Counted from the stretch's first letter, positions 1 through 6,368 are shown. The stretch is DNA of 6,612 nucleotides from an uncultured Collinsella sp. (GCA_900545165.1 UQYA01000093.1:1-6612), one strand, 5' to 3'. A program made the numbers and translations. The notes: generated by a model not told the origin, from the sequence alone.

Positions 1-1179
1 GTCCTCAGGCAGCGCACCCTCAACATCGATCTGCACACTCACCAGTCCAAAAGCATGGACGATATCACCCAGCTGCTCCGCCGGCTCGCTGACGCCGCCG
101 CTGCGAAGGTCGACGGCGATTGAGCGCAGCAACGGATCGATCTGCTCGAGCGACTCGTCGTCCAGGCGCCCCTCCTCCAAATAGCGATGGAGGATGGACA
201 GGCGCTGGCCGATCACATCGTGCACGCGGGAACGCATGCGCAGGTAGGCCGCATTGTCGGCAACCTTTTTGACTTCTTCGATCTGGGCCTGGAGCTCTTG
301 CCCCGCAAGCTCAAGCAGATGATTAGCTTGCGCCAAGCGGTCGTAGGCGTGTGCGTATTCCGTCACGTCCAGGCCGACGACGCGCTCGAACGGACGGCCA
401 GAGACCGTAACGGAGTCACGCACGAATAGACGAATCTCGGAAGGAGAGATCTCGATCACGGCGCGATCCCTACCAAAGCGGTCAAGGTCGATATGGGCGC
501 GATTAGCGCTGCTTTCGGGCGTCTGCATACTGAGTTCGCGCAGGTCGTTCCATGTGCTGCTCATGTCGCGCAGATCGGTGGGCATATGAAGTTCCACCAG
601 ATTTTTGCGCATGCAGCGGTTCATGAGCAGCGGACGGCCCCTCGGGTCTAGATACAGGATGCCCACGGGAATCACGTTGATGGTTTCAATCGTCGAGAAC
701 GCGGTAATATCCTCCTGGCGGTTACGGACGTCCATCAAGAGCGCCGCGATGGAGCGGAATAGGAAGAATGCTCCTTCTGCGATTAGGACAACGGTCCACG
801 CCGAGCCCATGGCAAAAACCACCGGCGGTGTAACGGCGGCAACAAGCAGCAGCTCGACCAGCATGACGGGGCGACGATAGTGCACCATAAGCATCACACC
901 ATAGGCAAGGATCGCGGCATTGAGCCACAACGCTCCGTCCATTGCCCCGGCGCAAACGTCAAGCGGCGCCATAAGATACGAGCCAGACGACGCGAACAAG
1001 ATGAGCGCCGAAACCATCAGGTGAACCACAAGGCTTGCCTCGTAAGCGCAAATCACCTTGCGGCTATAGGACGTGCGACGCGATGCGATGAGTGGAATGT
1101 GAATTGTCTGCAGGCATGCCGCCAGGGCAAAGACGACATCGAGCGCGACAATCTGAGGAAGGATGAGCGGAATCTGCAT
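1..1179 (-). CDS. Membrane sensor histidine kinase with PAS-like and HisKA_3-type domains (3' end outside window)
   Basis: This frame is open from the ATG at 1179 down to base 1, giving 393 residues; the C-terminus lies outside the window. Residues 1-150 carry about five hydrophobic segments (roughly 4-27, 42-69, 81-99, 104-124, 128-148). Residues about 156-273 look like a cytoplasmic PAS domain, with 'IPVGILYLDPRGRPLLMNR' and a closing 'VVGLDVTEEY'. A helical linker (about 274-313) leads to 'RSRVHDVIGQRLSIL', which fits the H-box of HisKA_3/DesK-NarX-type kinases, with H320 as the phospho-acceptor. The 'DLRSGG' stretch and 'VQIDVEGALPED' match the usual lead-in to the ATPase domain, whose N and G boxes would lie beyond base 1. 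In this family the kinase autophosphorylates on His and passes phosphate to a LuxR/NarL-type response regulator. The start lies 2 nt after the upstream stop and has a good RBS, so the two genes are probably translationally coupled. The signal sensed is not evident. Confidence 0.85.
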   Translation of the reverse strand, partial: MQIPLILPQIVALDVVFALAACLQTIHIPLIASRRTSYSRKVICAYEASLVVHLMVSALILFASSGSYLMAPLDVCAGAMDGALWLNAAILAYGVMLMVHYRRPVMLVELLLVAAVTPPVVFAMGSAWTVVLIAEGAFFLFRSIAALLMDVRNRQEDITAFSTIETINVIPVGILYLDPRGRPLLMNRCMRKNLVELHMPTDLRDMSSTWNDLRELSMQTPESSANRAHIDLDRFGRDRAVIEISPSEIRLFVRDSVTVSGRPFERVVGLDVTEYAHAYDRLAQANHLLELAGQELQAQIEEVKKVADNAAYLRMRSRVHDVIGQRLSILHRYLEEGRLDDESLEQIDPLLRSIAVDLRSGGVSEPAEQLGDIVHAFGLVSVQIDVEGALPED

Positions 1180-1181
1180 GG

Positions 1182-2981
1182 TCACTCACCCGCCTGCGGC
1201 ATCAAGACGATCATGCGCAGCTGACCGGGCTCGCCCTCAAAGCGGTATGCCACGTTGCGTCCCTGCAGCGCGCTCTCGAGCTCGCGCGCGGCGGGCGTCT
1301 GCGAAAGATCTTCATCATCGTTGGAAAAAAGCGTGGCACGCAGCTCGACACTGCATCGGTCATGGTCACCCAAGTGATACATAAGCGCCGGATGGTCGGT
1401 GGTGTAGGCAAAAAACGCAAAGTCGTACACGCAGTCGTACAGGGCGCTTACCGTACTGGCGTGCAACGGGCGCCGTATGGCGATAATCGAGGCGCAATCG
1501 ATATCGATGGTGCGCAGGTCGCTTGCGAGCTCGTTGGCAATGAGCTGAATGCGGTCGCGATCAAAACCGCTCTCCCCGTGCTGTGCCAACGTGAGCGACC
1601 CCTTGCGCTTGCAATAGGCGACGAGCATCTTGGCGCGCTGCAGCATGCGGTAACGCTCGTGCGAAGACGCTTCGTCGGTCAACGGCGGCAGCGAGCTCAG
1701 CAGGTCGTACATCCCTTCGAGCGCGCGGGCAAGCGCTTGGTCCACGTCTTGGACCAGCAAAGCCTCTGCCTCCTGATCCGCCAAATGCGTCTTAAGGTCG
1801 TAGTCGGCCGTGAGCAGTTCGTTTTGGCGCTGCAGCTCCATGCGACGATGTGCCAGTTCACAGTTAAGCTCGTTGAGCTCCGACACGTCTTGGGCAAGCA
1901 GCGCCGATCCACCCAACAGCGGAAAAGCGCGATACATTACATCGGGATCGGACGCCACGGCAAAGGCATGGGCGCGGCCGTGCTCCTGGGTCCGCAACTC
2001 CTCGCGCACGCCTACCGGCATTGGCTTTGACACCGGCGTGGCATAGACCTCCCGCAGGTCGCGCGTTAGAACTTTGATGTCGAGCGGCAAAGTGTCGAAG
2101 ATGCCGGCGATGTCGTGATACGACGGAATGACACCGCAATCGAGACAGATTTCCATCGCCACCACGCACAGGACGCAATAGACGAGCGAAAAGTTGAGCC
2201 TCCATGCCCAAGGCACGCGCAGCGCATACGAGATGGCAAAGAATGCGCCACCCAGCAATACGAGCGCCGCCGTGCCCGAAAAACGCTGGATGCGAAAGGA
2301 CGAGGACCGACCAACCAGGATAAAAAAGGCCACGAAGTCAAAGGCCGTCCACACGAGCACGGCGAAATAACCCCAGCCGTACGTGTAATCGTTGCTCCAG
2401 GTGTCGCTTGTGCGGTCAAAGCGGAAGACCTGCTGGTGAAAATCGTTGGTGAGCACAAATCCGATAAGCAGGATGGCCACAATCCACAGCGCGGCGCAGT
2501 AGCGGCGACCCAGGCGGTGTTGCTCCAGGCCCGCAAGGCGCAGACCACACAACTGGTAGAGCAGCGGAATGAGCGTCATGGGCACGTAGTACAGGTACCA
2601 CAGCACGGTGGCATAGAACGGCGTGAACGACTTGTACTTGAGAATGACTTCGATCATCCACAGGGCGCAGATGGTGGCGACGGCAACAAGACGGCGGCGC
2701 AACACATAGTCCAAACAGCGCAGATAGACCGATACGCCCCAGATCGAAAATGCAATTGCGGCGACAAGCAGCGGGAGAGAGCTCGAATGGACGAGCGCAT
2801 CCACGACCTCTTCGGACACCTCGTTATAGGCGGGCACGACGTTAGAAAGTTTGGGTTCGAAGGCGAACAGCGCCGGCAAGACTGCCAAAAGCATGAGGAA
2901 CAGCGCGGTGATGGCGCCGGCGATAGCGAAGACGCGGTGACGGTACACCTGATGCGTTATGCCAACAAGGAATCGCGGCAT
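1182..2981 (-). CDS. HisKA_7TM-like membrane sensor with degenerate kinase half (putative pseudokinase)
   Basis: From the ATG at 2981 the protein has 599 residues. About eight hydrophobic segments fill residues 17-281 (17-41, 66-87, 96-115, 122-146, 161-179, 205-224, 235-254, 263-281). The block 'YLYYVPMTLIPLLYQLCGLR' and the motif 'LTNDFHQQVF' (N179, H182) match the family of histidine kinases with an N-terminal 7TM sensor (HisKA_7TM). A soluble linker (290-365) and coiled coil (366-405) follow. The DHp-like segment reads 'ALLVQDVDQALARAL'. Aligned with VHDVIGQRL of the downstream kinase, Q411 replaces the phospho-acceptor His. The C-terminal region ends 'RMIVLMPQ' like a HATPase fold, but no N-box Asn or DxGxG is visible. 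It is probably a sensor partner of the next kinase rather than a kinase itself. The start is uncertain: an in-frame ATG at 3065 (627 aa) and one at 3191 also exist. I prefer 2981 because hydrophobic sequence begins soon after it and a weak GGCAGG lies 9 nt upstream. Confidence covers the gene and fold; loss of activity is inferred. Confidence 0.82.
   Translation of the reverse strand: MPRFLVGITHQVYRHRVFAIAGAITALFLMLLAVLPALFAFEPKLSNVVPAYNEVSEEVVDALVHSSSLPLLVAAIAFSIWGVSVYLRCLDYVLRRRLVAVATICALWMIEVILKYKSFTPFYATVLWYLYYVPMTLIPLLYQLCGLRLAGLEQHRLGRRYCAALWIVAILLIGFVLTNDFHQQVFRFDRTSDTWSNDYTYGWGYFAVLVWTAFDFVAFFILVGRSSSFRIQRFSGTAALVLLGGAFFAISYALRVPWAWRLNFSLVYCVLCVVAMEICLDCGVIPSYHDIAGIFDTLPLDIKVLTRDLREVYATPVSKPMPVGVREELRTQEHGRAHAFAVASDPDVMYRAFPLLGGSALLAQDVSELNELNCELAHRRMELQRQNELLTADYDLKTHLADQEAEALLVQDVDQALARALEGMYDLLSSLPPLTDEASSHERYRMLQRAKMLVAYCKRKGSLTLAQHGESGFDRDRIQLIANELASDLRTIDIDCASIIAIRRPLHASTVSALYDCVYDFAFFAYTTDHPALMYHLGDHDRCSVELRATLFSNDDEDLSQTPAARELESALQGRNVAYRFEGEPGQLRMIVLMPQAGE
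1185..1190 (-). promoter_or_regulatory. Ribosome-binding site for the second kinase, inside the end of the first gene
   Basis: On the minus strand GGTGAG lies 5 nt before the ATG at 1179 and overlaps the last codons (Gly, Glu) of the upstream gene, whose TGA follows directly. This fixes the start of the downstream kinase and suggests translational coupling. Confidence 0.7.
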
Positions 2982-3074
2982 GGCGAAGAGCCTGCCGCCC
3001 CTGGGATCCGCCACGGGTGCGGATCGGGCGGCCGCGTGGCCGATATGTCGCTCGCGGGTACCCATAGTGCTTTT

Positions 3075-3080
3075 AGTGTA
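3075..3080 (-). promoter_or_regulatory. Weak -10 candidate for the leftward sensor/kinase operon
   Basis: TACACT on the minus strand (4 of 6 match to TATAAT, with both invariant-like end positions) lies upstream of the operon. No convincing -35 lies 16-18 nt before it; the sequence there is only T-rich. Transcription from it would begin near 3068, three bases before the alternative ATG at 3065 and about 87 nt before the preferred ATG at 2981. Confidence 0.3.
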
Positions 3081-3130
3081 CCGACAGATGGGTCGAAAAA
3101 GCGGGCCGCATGTCCCAAAATCCGCAGCCG

Positions 3131-3174
3131 GCAAGGCGCCCGGCGAGCAGTTAATGCTTGCCGGGCGCGTTTGC
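3131..3174. repeat. GC-rich hairpin in the divergent intergenic region
   Basis: GCGCCCGGCGAGCA (3136-3149) and TGCTTGCCGGGCGC (3155-3168) form a 14-bp stem with one G.T pair around the 5-nt loop GTTAA. Flanking GCAA (3131-3134) and TTGC (3171-3174) add four outer pairs across a small internal loop. Neither side has a T-run, so a rho-independent terminator is doubtful. It lies upstream of both proposed promoters' start sites, so it may not be in either transcript. A regulator site, a REP-like palindrome or a remnant of an older terminator are all possible. Confidence 0.75.
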
Positions 3175-3296
3175 ATCGGGATGCCCATCAAGGAAGTGGC
3201 GTTGCGCGTGTCCCTTCTGGGCCATGCGGCTCAAAATCGCGGCGTGATGTGGACGACTGGGGCCGAATTAGCAGCATTTCGAGCTTGGTTTCGATA

Positions 3297-3325
3297 TTGA
3301 GACTGGTTCTTTATTAAAATAGAAT
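3297..3325 (+). promoter_or_regulatory. Sigma70-like promoter of the membrane LuxR-type regulator
   Basis: TTGAGA (3297-3302) and TAGAAT (3320-3325) are separated by exactly 17 nt. Each hexamer differs from the consensus at one base, and the spacer is AT-rich in otherwise GC-rich DNA. Transcription would start near 3332, giving a leader of about 24 nt to the ATG at 3356. That leaves the upstream TTG at 3335 almost at the 5' end and without an RBS. Confidence 0.75.
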
Positions 3326-3330
3326 TCCAG
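3303..3330. promoter_or_regulatory. Imperfect dyad over the promoter, possible operator
   Basis: CTGGTTCT (3303-3310) is mirrored by AGAATTCCAG (3321-3330), with two extra T in the right arm and 10 AT-rich bases between. It covers the -35/-10 spacer and the -10. In addition ATTGAG occurs as a direct repeat at 3296-3301 and 3334-3339, flanking the dyad. The position suits autoregulation or control by a repressor, but the arms are short and no binding protein is known. Confidence 0.3.
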
Positions 3331-3344
3331 ACAATTGAGCGGCC

Positions 3345-3349
3345 GGGGG
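3345..3349 (+). promoter_or_regulatory. Ribosome-binding site deciding the start of the LuxR-type gene
   Basis: GGGGG lies 6 nt before the ATG at 3356. The TTG at 3335 has no such site, and the ATG at 3365 has only a poorly spaced one, so 3356 is favoured. Confidence 0.5.
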
Positions 3350-3355
3350 TTAGCC

Positions 3356-4900
3356 ATGAGGGGCATGGGAGACACAACCGCATATTTGCGTCGGGGCATT
3401 CGGGAGATTATATGCCTGGCGCTGTTCTTCTTCACGTTTTTGGCCAGCGAGTACCTCTTTGACGTACGCGTGGCCGAGTTTGTGCCGGCGAACGAGGTCG
3501 TTATCTACGAGAGCATCGTCGTCGGCGCGAGCGTGATCGGCTTTTTCGTGCGCCCATTTCTGTATTATCGCCGTCCCCAGTCGATCGATGCGACAAGCGA
3601 TATTACAGGCGTGCTATTGGTGTCGGCATTGTTGCTGATGATTATGGCAATGCAGTTTCAGGTCGTGATTGCCGGCGGTTTGGTGGCGTGCTGCGCCCTG
3701 GGCTACTGCGGGTCGACCGCCCATGCCAATCTGGCGCGGCGTTTTGCGCAGACACCCTGTTTGGCGCGCGCCGTGGCGGTTTCTTATGCTGCGGGCATTT
3801 TGGTACAGGTGCTCAACCATATGGTGATGCCTGCGGGCATTCCCCAGCAGTTTGTCTTCACCGCCTGTGCGATTGCGTTGGTTGGGCTGCTTCACGGTAC
3901 CCGTCGAGCTAAATTGCGCGATGAGTCTGCACCCGAGTTCGAGGCCGAGATTGCCGAGCTGTCGGTCGATGCGTTTGAACGTGGCACCAGGTGGCGCGAT
4001 GACCCCGAGGCAAAGGCAACCTTCCAGGGTGCCGTGGCGCGGCTGACGGTGGCGACCGCCTGCCTCACCGGCGTGTTCGCGGCTCTCAATGCCGGCCTTA
4101 CGACTTCGCATGCCGCCGGCGCCATCGACCTGGGTGACTGGCCGCGCTTGCTGCTGGTTGTGAGCGCCCTTGCCGCCGGCGTCCTGTATGACCTGCGCGG
4201 GCGTTCGTATATGAATATCATCATGACGTGCGCTGCCATGCTGTCCACGCTCTCGTTCTTTGTGCTTCTCACCGATGGCAACGGTGGCAATACGCTTGCC
4301 GCCACGATTATCTTTTACCTGGGCACGGGCTTTTTCGTGGTGTTCTTCACCGCGAAGTTCGCCGCGATTTCGATGTATGCCCGCTGGGCGTATCTGTGGC
4401 CGTGCATGGGTCGCGTTATCAACAACGTTTGCTCGATACTCGTGACGGCTCCGGCGGTGGCAATCATCTCGAGTCAAAATGTGCTGACGGCGGTGGGTGT
4501 CGTGCTCGTGCTGTTCGTCGGCATCGCGATTTCGCTGTTGGGACAGTTTGGGCAAGACGGCGAGCGCGAGGCGACACATGGCGGGCTGGCGTTTGCTACC
4601 GACGATCTTGGCGTGAGCCGTGCGTCCGATCAGGCCGACACGGTGCCCCTGGAGCCGCCGGAGCTTTCGTTTGACGATCGGCTCGACGGCTTCGTTGCCA
4701 CCTTTGGGCTCACCAAGCGCGAGCGCGATGTTCTGGAGGCGCTGGTCGTTTCGGACAGCAGCGTGCAGGACGTTGCGTCGGCACTCTTCCTTTCGCGCTC
4801 CACACTCTACCGCCACATCGCCTCGATCAACAAAAAGGTCGGCACCAATTCGCGCGTGGCGCTCATTAGCCTCTTCTGGTCCTGGACACCCCAAGACTAG
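3356..4900 (+). CDS. 12-TM membrane protein with C-terminal LuxR-type HTH (transcriptional regulator)
   Basis: The 514-residue product is a membrane-anchored transcription regulator. Residues 15-180 hold six hydrophobic segments and 227-396 six more, separated by an acidic cytoplasmic loop (185-225) as in major-facilitator-like 6+6 proteins. A charged linker (400-445) leads to a LuxR-type HTH at about 450-510: 'GLTKRERDVLEAL', then the recognition-helix segment 'LFLSRSTLYRHIASINKKVG', typical of NarL/LuxR C-terminal domains. There is no receiver domain. Such MFS-like/LuxR fusions are common in Coriobacteriia such as Eggerthella, where several lie next to genes they are thought to control; the ligand here is unknown. 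The gene stands alone under its own promoter, diverges from the sensor/kinase operon and ends 2 nt before an insertion sequence. A TTG at 3335 would add seven residues but has no RBS. Architecture is certain; target genes and ligand are not shown. Confidence 0.9.
   Translation: MRGMGDTTAYLRRGIREIICLALFFFTFLASEYLFDVRVAEFVPANEVVIYESIVVGASVIGFFVRPFLYYRRPQSIDATSDITGVLLVSALLLMIMAMQFQVVIAGGLVACCALGYCGSTAHANLARRFAQTPCLARAVAVSYAAGILVQVLNHMVMPAGIPQQFVFTACAIALVGLLHGTRRAKLRDESAPEFEAEIAELSVDAFERGTRWRDDPEAKATFQGAVARLTVATACLTGVFAALNAGLTTSHAAGAIDLGDWPRLLLVVSALAAGVLYDLRGRSYMNIIMTCAAMLSTLSFFVLLTDGNGGNTLAATIIFYLGTGFFVVFFTAKFAAISMYARWAYLWPCMGRVINNVCSILVTAPAVAIISSQNVLTAVGVVLVLFVGIAISLLGQFGQDGEREATHGGLAFATDDLGVSRASDQADTVPLEPPELSFDDRLDGFVATFGLTKRERDVLEALVVSDSSVQDVASALFLSRSTLYRHIASINKKVGTNSRVALISLFWSWTPQD
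4883..4895. terminator. Left half of an intergenic stem-loop split by the IS
   Basis: This arm covers the last codons of the LuxR-type gene. Position by position it complements 6401-6413 beyond the IS, with 12 of 13 pairs (one of them G.T). Joining the flanks with one GCC copy leaves the 7-nt loop ACTAGCC, which includes the stop codon TAG. No T-run follows on either strand, so terminator function is inferred from the pairing and the convergent layout. Confidence 0.45.
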
Positions 4901-4902
4901 CC

Positions 4903-4929
4903 AACCACCACAAAGGGGACAGTGAACTG
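4903..4929 (+). repeat. Left terminal inverted repeat of the IS
   Basis: It begins AACCACCACAAAGG and ends GTGAACTG. It matches the reverse complement of 6369-6395 at 24 of 27 positions, with the three mismatches clustered in the middle. Confidence 0.9.
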
Positions 4930-4962
4930 CCTCCCATTTCTTGGACATCGGGAAATGGGAGG
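4930..4962 (+). promoter_or_regulatory. Hairpin sequestering the orfA ribosome-binding site
   Basis: CCTCCCATTTC (4930-4940) and GAAATGGGAGG (4952-4962) form a perfect 11-bp stem with an 11-nt loop. The 3' arm contains GGGAGG, which sits 6 nt before the orfA ATG at 4969 and is its Shine-Dalgarno. TTTT (4963-4966) follows the stem. In RNA read through from the LuxR-type gene the RBS would be buried, or transcription might terminate. Several IS elements use this device to block transposase expression from outside promoters. That role here is inferred from structure. Confidence 0.75.
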
Positions 4963-4968
4963 TTTTCC

Positions 4969-5465
4969 ATGAGTATAGACCTCAGGGTGAAGCACGACCT
5001 GGAGTCCAGGAGGCGGGCCGTCGAGCTCTTCGACGCCGGCGTCGGCTGCAAGCCGGCGGCCGAGACCCTGTCCGTCCCCCGCGAGACCGTGAGAGAATGG
5101 CAGTGGGTATACCGGGCGTTCGGAAGCGAGGCGCTGCTGTCCATGGGCGGGAAACAATCCAGGTACACATTCGAGCAGAGGGTCGCCGCGGCGTCGGCCG
5201 TGGTCGACGGCGGGATGGCGAAGACCGACGCCATGGCCGAGTTCGGGATCAGGTCGAAGTCCCCGCTGGAGCGCTGGTGCAGGCTCTACCGCGAGGGCGG
5301 CGCCGAGGCGCTGCGGCCCGGACCGAAGGGCAGGCCGAGGGGGTCGAGGTCGAAGCCCCGGGCCCGCACCCGCGAGCAGGAGCTCGAGGAGCGCTGCCGC
5401 AGGCTCGAGGCCGAGGTCGCCTACCTAAAAAATTGCGCGCCCTGGTCGAGCGGGACGGGCTCTGA
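4969..5465 (+). CDS. IS3-family OrfA (HTH transposase subunit), with an apparent 1-nt frameshift near its end
   Basis: The ATG at 4969 follows GGGAGG with 6-nt spacing. The product binds the IS ends and supplies the N-terminal part of the OrfAB transposase. Residues about 10-50 form one HTH ('RRRAVELFDAGVGCKPAAETL', 'SVPRETVREW'). Residues about 68-110 form a second ('EQRVAAASAVVDGGMAKTDAM'). A basic stretch (118-138) and a coiled coil/leucine zipper ('REQELEERCRRLEAEVAYL') follow. The frame then enters six A (5427-5432) and reads 'KNCAPW', which is unlike the family. Shifting by -1 gives 'KKLRALVERDGL' and a TGA at 5463-5465, the expected OrfA tail, overlapping the start of orfB. One base therefore seems to be missing at or near the A-run, or this site is slipped on. 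The full product would be about 165 aa. As drawn, the coordinates include the shift. The open frame that continues without it to 6450 is not family-like. Confidence 0.75.
5427..5432 (+). other. A6 slippery run at the orfA frame change
   Basis: Six A, read as CTA AAA AAT in the orfA frame, lie exactly where IS3-family elements carry their programmed -1 slip site, usually A-AAA-AAG or A-AAA-AAA. With seven A (CTA AAA AAA TTG), OrfA would run uninterrupted to TGA 5465 and a -1 slip would lead into orfB. With six, a -1 slip restores only the OrfA tail and reaching orfB needs a net shift of -2 or +1. Confidence 0.6.
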
Positions 5466-6337
5466 CCAGGGCGGCGGCCGAGGCGGTGAGGGCGCTGAGG
5501 GCGGAGGGGCACTCCCTGCGCCACCTGCTGGAGTGCTCGGGGCTCAGGAGGTCGACCTACTACTACGCGCTGGCGCACCCGCGGAGGCCGACCAGGCCCG
5601 AGCTGCGCGACGCCGCGGCCGAGATATTCTCGCGCACCGCCAACGGCTGCGGGCACCGGCAGATAGCCATGTGCCTGCGCGCCGAGCTGGGCGCGGTCGT
5701 GGCCGACAAGACCGTGCTCAAGATGATGCGCGAGATGGGCATCCGGTGCGGGATACGCCGCCGGGGCTCCCGCCGCCGGTACAGCTCCTACAGGGGGCTC
5801 GTGGGGAGCACGTTCGAGAACGTCATCGCGAGGGACTTCGGCGCCGAGGGGCCGTGGCAGAAGCTCGGCACCGACGTCACCGAGTTCAAGGTCGCCGGCG
5901 CCAAGGCCTACTGGGCCCCGGTGCTCGACTTCTGCACGAAGGAGATCGTGGCGAGCGACATATCGACCTCGCCGGACCTCGCCCAGCAGCACAGGATGCT
6001 CGACCGGCTCCTCGAGGCCCTGCCCGGCGGGGCGGCGCCGACCATGCACTCGGACATGGGCTGGCAGTACCAGCACGAGTCCTACGCCTCCAGGCTGGAG
6101 GGGGCGGGCATCACCCAGAGCATGTCGCGCAAGGGGAACTGCATCGACAACGCCGCCACCGAGCAGCTCTTCGGCCACGTGAAGGACGAGTTCTACCGCG
6201 GCAGGGAGTGGGGCAGCTTCGAGGACTTCAAGCGCGACCTGGAGGAGTACATAGCCCATTGGAACACGCGGCGCAGGCAGGTAAGATTGAAGGGCCTGAC
6301 GCCGGAGGAGTTCCGGAACCGGGCCCTTGCGGCGTAG
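5462..6337 (+). CDS. IS3-family transposase OrfB (DDE integrase)
   Basis: This is the catalytic part of the transposase, which cuts and joins IS ends. I place its 5' end at the CTG at 5462, which overlaps the OrfA stop as CTGA; the usual family start there is ATGA. This gives 291 aa beginning with Thr-Arg-Ala after the first codon. A GTG at 5486 would give 283 aa. In normal elements it is mostly made as an OrfAB fusion by -1 frameshifting. Numbered from the GTG, residues 5-45 match the OrfB head ('GHSLRHLLECSGLRRSTYYY'), residues 40-100 form the HTH_21 region, and the rve/DDE core holds D130 ('GTDVTEF'), D190 ('MHSDMGWQYQ') and E226 ('ATEQLFGHVKDE'). The spacing D-35-E is the IS3 norm. The end 'YIAHWNTRRRQVRLKGLTPEEFR' is also typical. 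The catalytic frame is intact, with length as expected. Codons AGG and ATA are more frequent than in neighbouring genes. Confidence 0.9.
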   Translation: MTRAAAEAVRALRAEGHSLRHLLECSGLRRSTYYYALAHPRRPTRPELRDAAAEIFSRTANGCGHRQIAMCLRAELGAVVADKTVLKMMREMGIRCGIRRRGSRRRYSSYRGLVGSTFENVIARDFGAEGPWQKLGTDVTEFKVAGAKAYWAPVLDFCTKEIVASDISTSPDLAQQHRMLDRLLEALPGGAAPTMHSDMGWQYQHESYASRLEGAGITQSMSRKGNCIDNAATEQLFGHVKDEFYRGREWGSFEDFKRDLEEYIAHWNTRRRQVRLKGLTPEEFRNRALAA

Positions 6338-6368
6338 TCGCTATTTATTCAGTCCAAGTTTCGGGGCG

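Noticed and set aside
3131..3174. Calling the intergenic hairpin a rho-independent terminator
   Set aside because: Neither strand has a T-run after the stem, and no gene ends into it.
3181..3300. Small plus-strand frame starting ATG at 3181 (39 aa) in the divergent region
   Set aside because: It has no spaced RBS, overlaps the -35 of a strong promoter and has no recognisable features.
2115..3317. Long plus-strand open frame (400 aa) opposite the 7TM sensor gene
   Set aside because: It is antisense to a clear membrane protein gene. Its translation is a charged, low-hydrophobicity His/Arg/Gln-rich sequence typical of a GC-rich shadow frame, and it has no recognisable domain or RBS.
3614..4948. 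Long minus-strand open frame (444 aa) opposite the LuxR-type gene
   Set aside because: It is a shadow of the coding strand: His/Arg/Gly-rich translation with no domain. It also runs across the IS end.
5249..6259. Minus-strand 336-aa frame inside the IS
   Set aside because: It is antisense to the transposase with Ala/Arg/Pro/Gly-rich low-complexity translation, a shadow frame.
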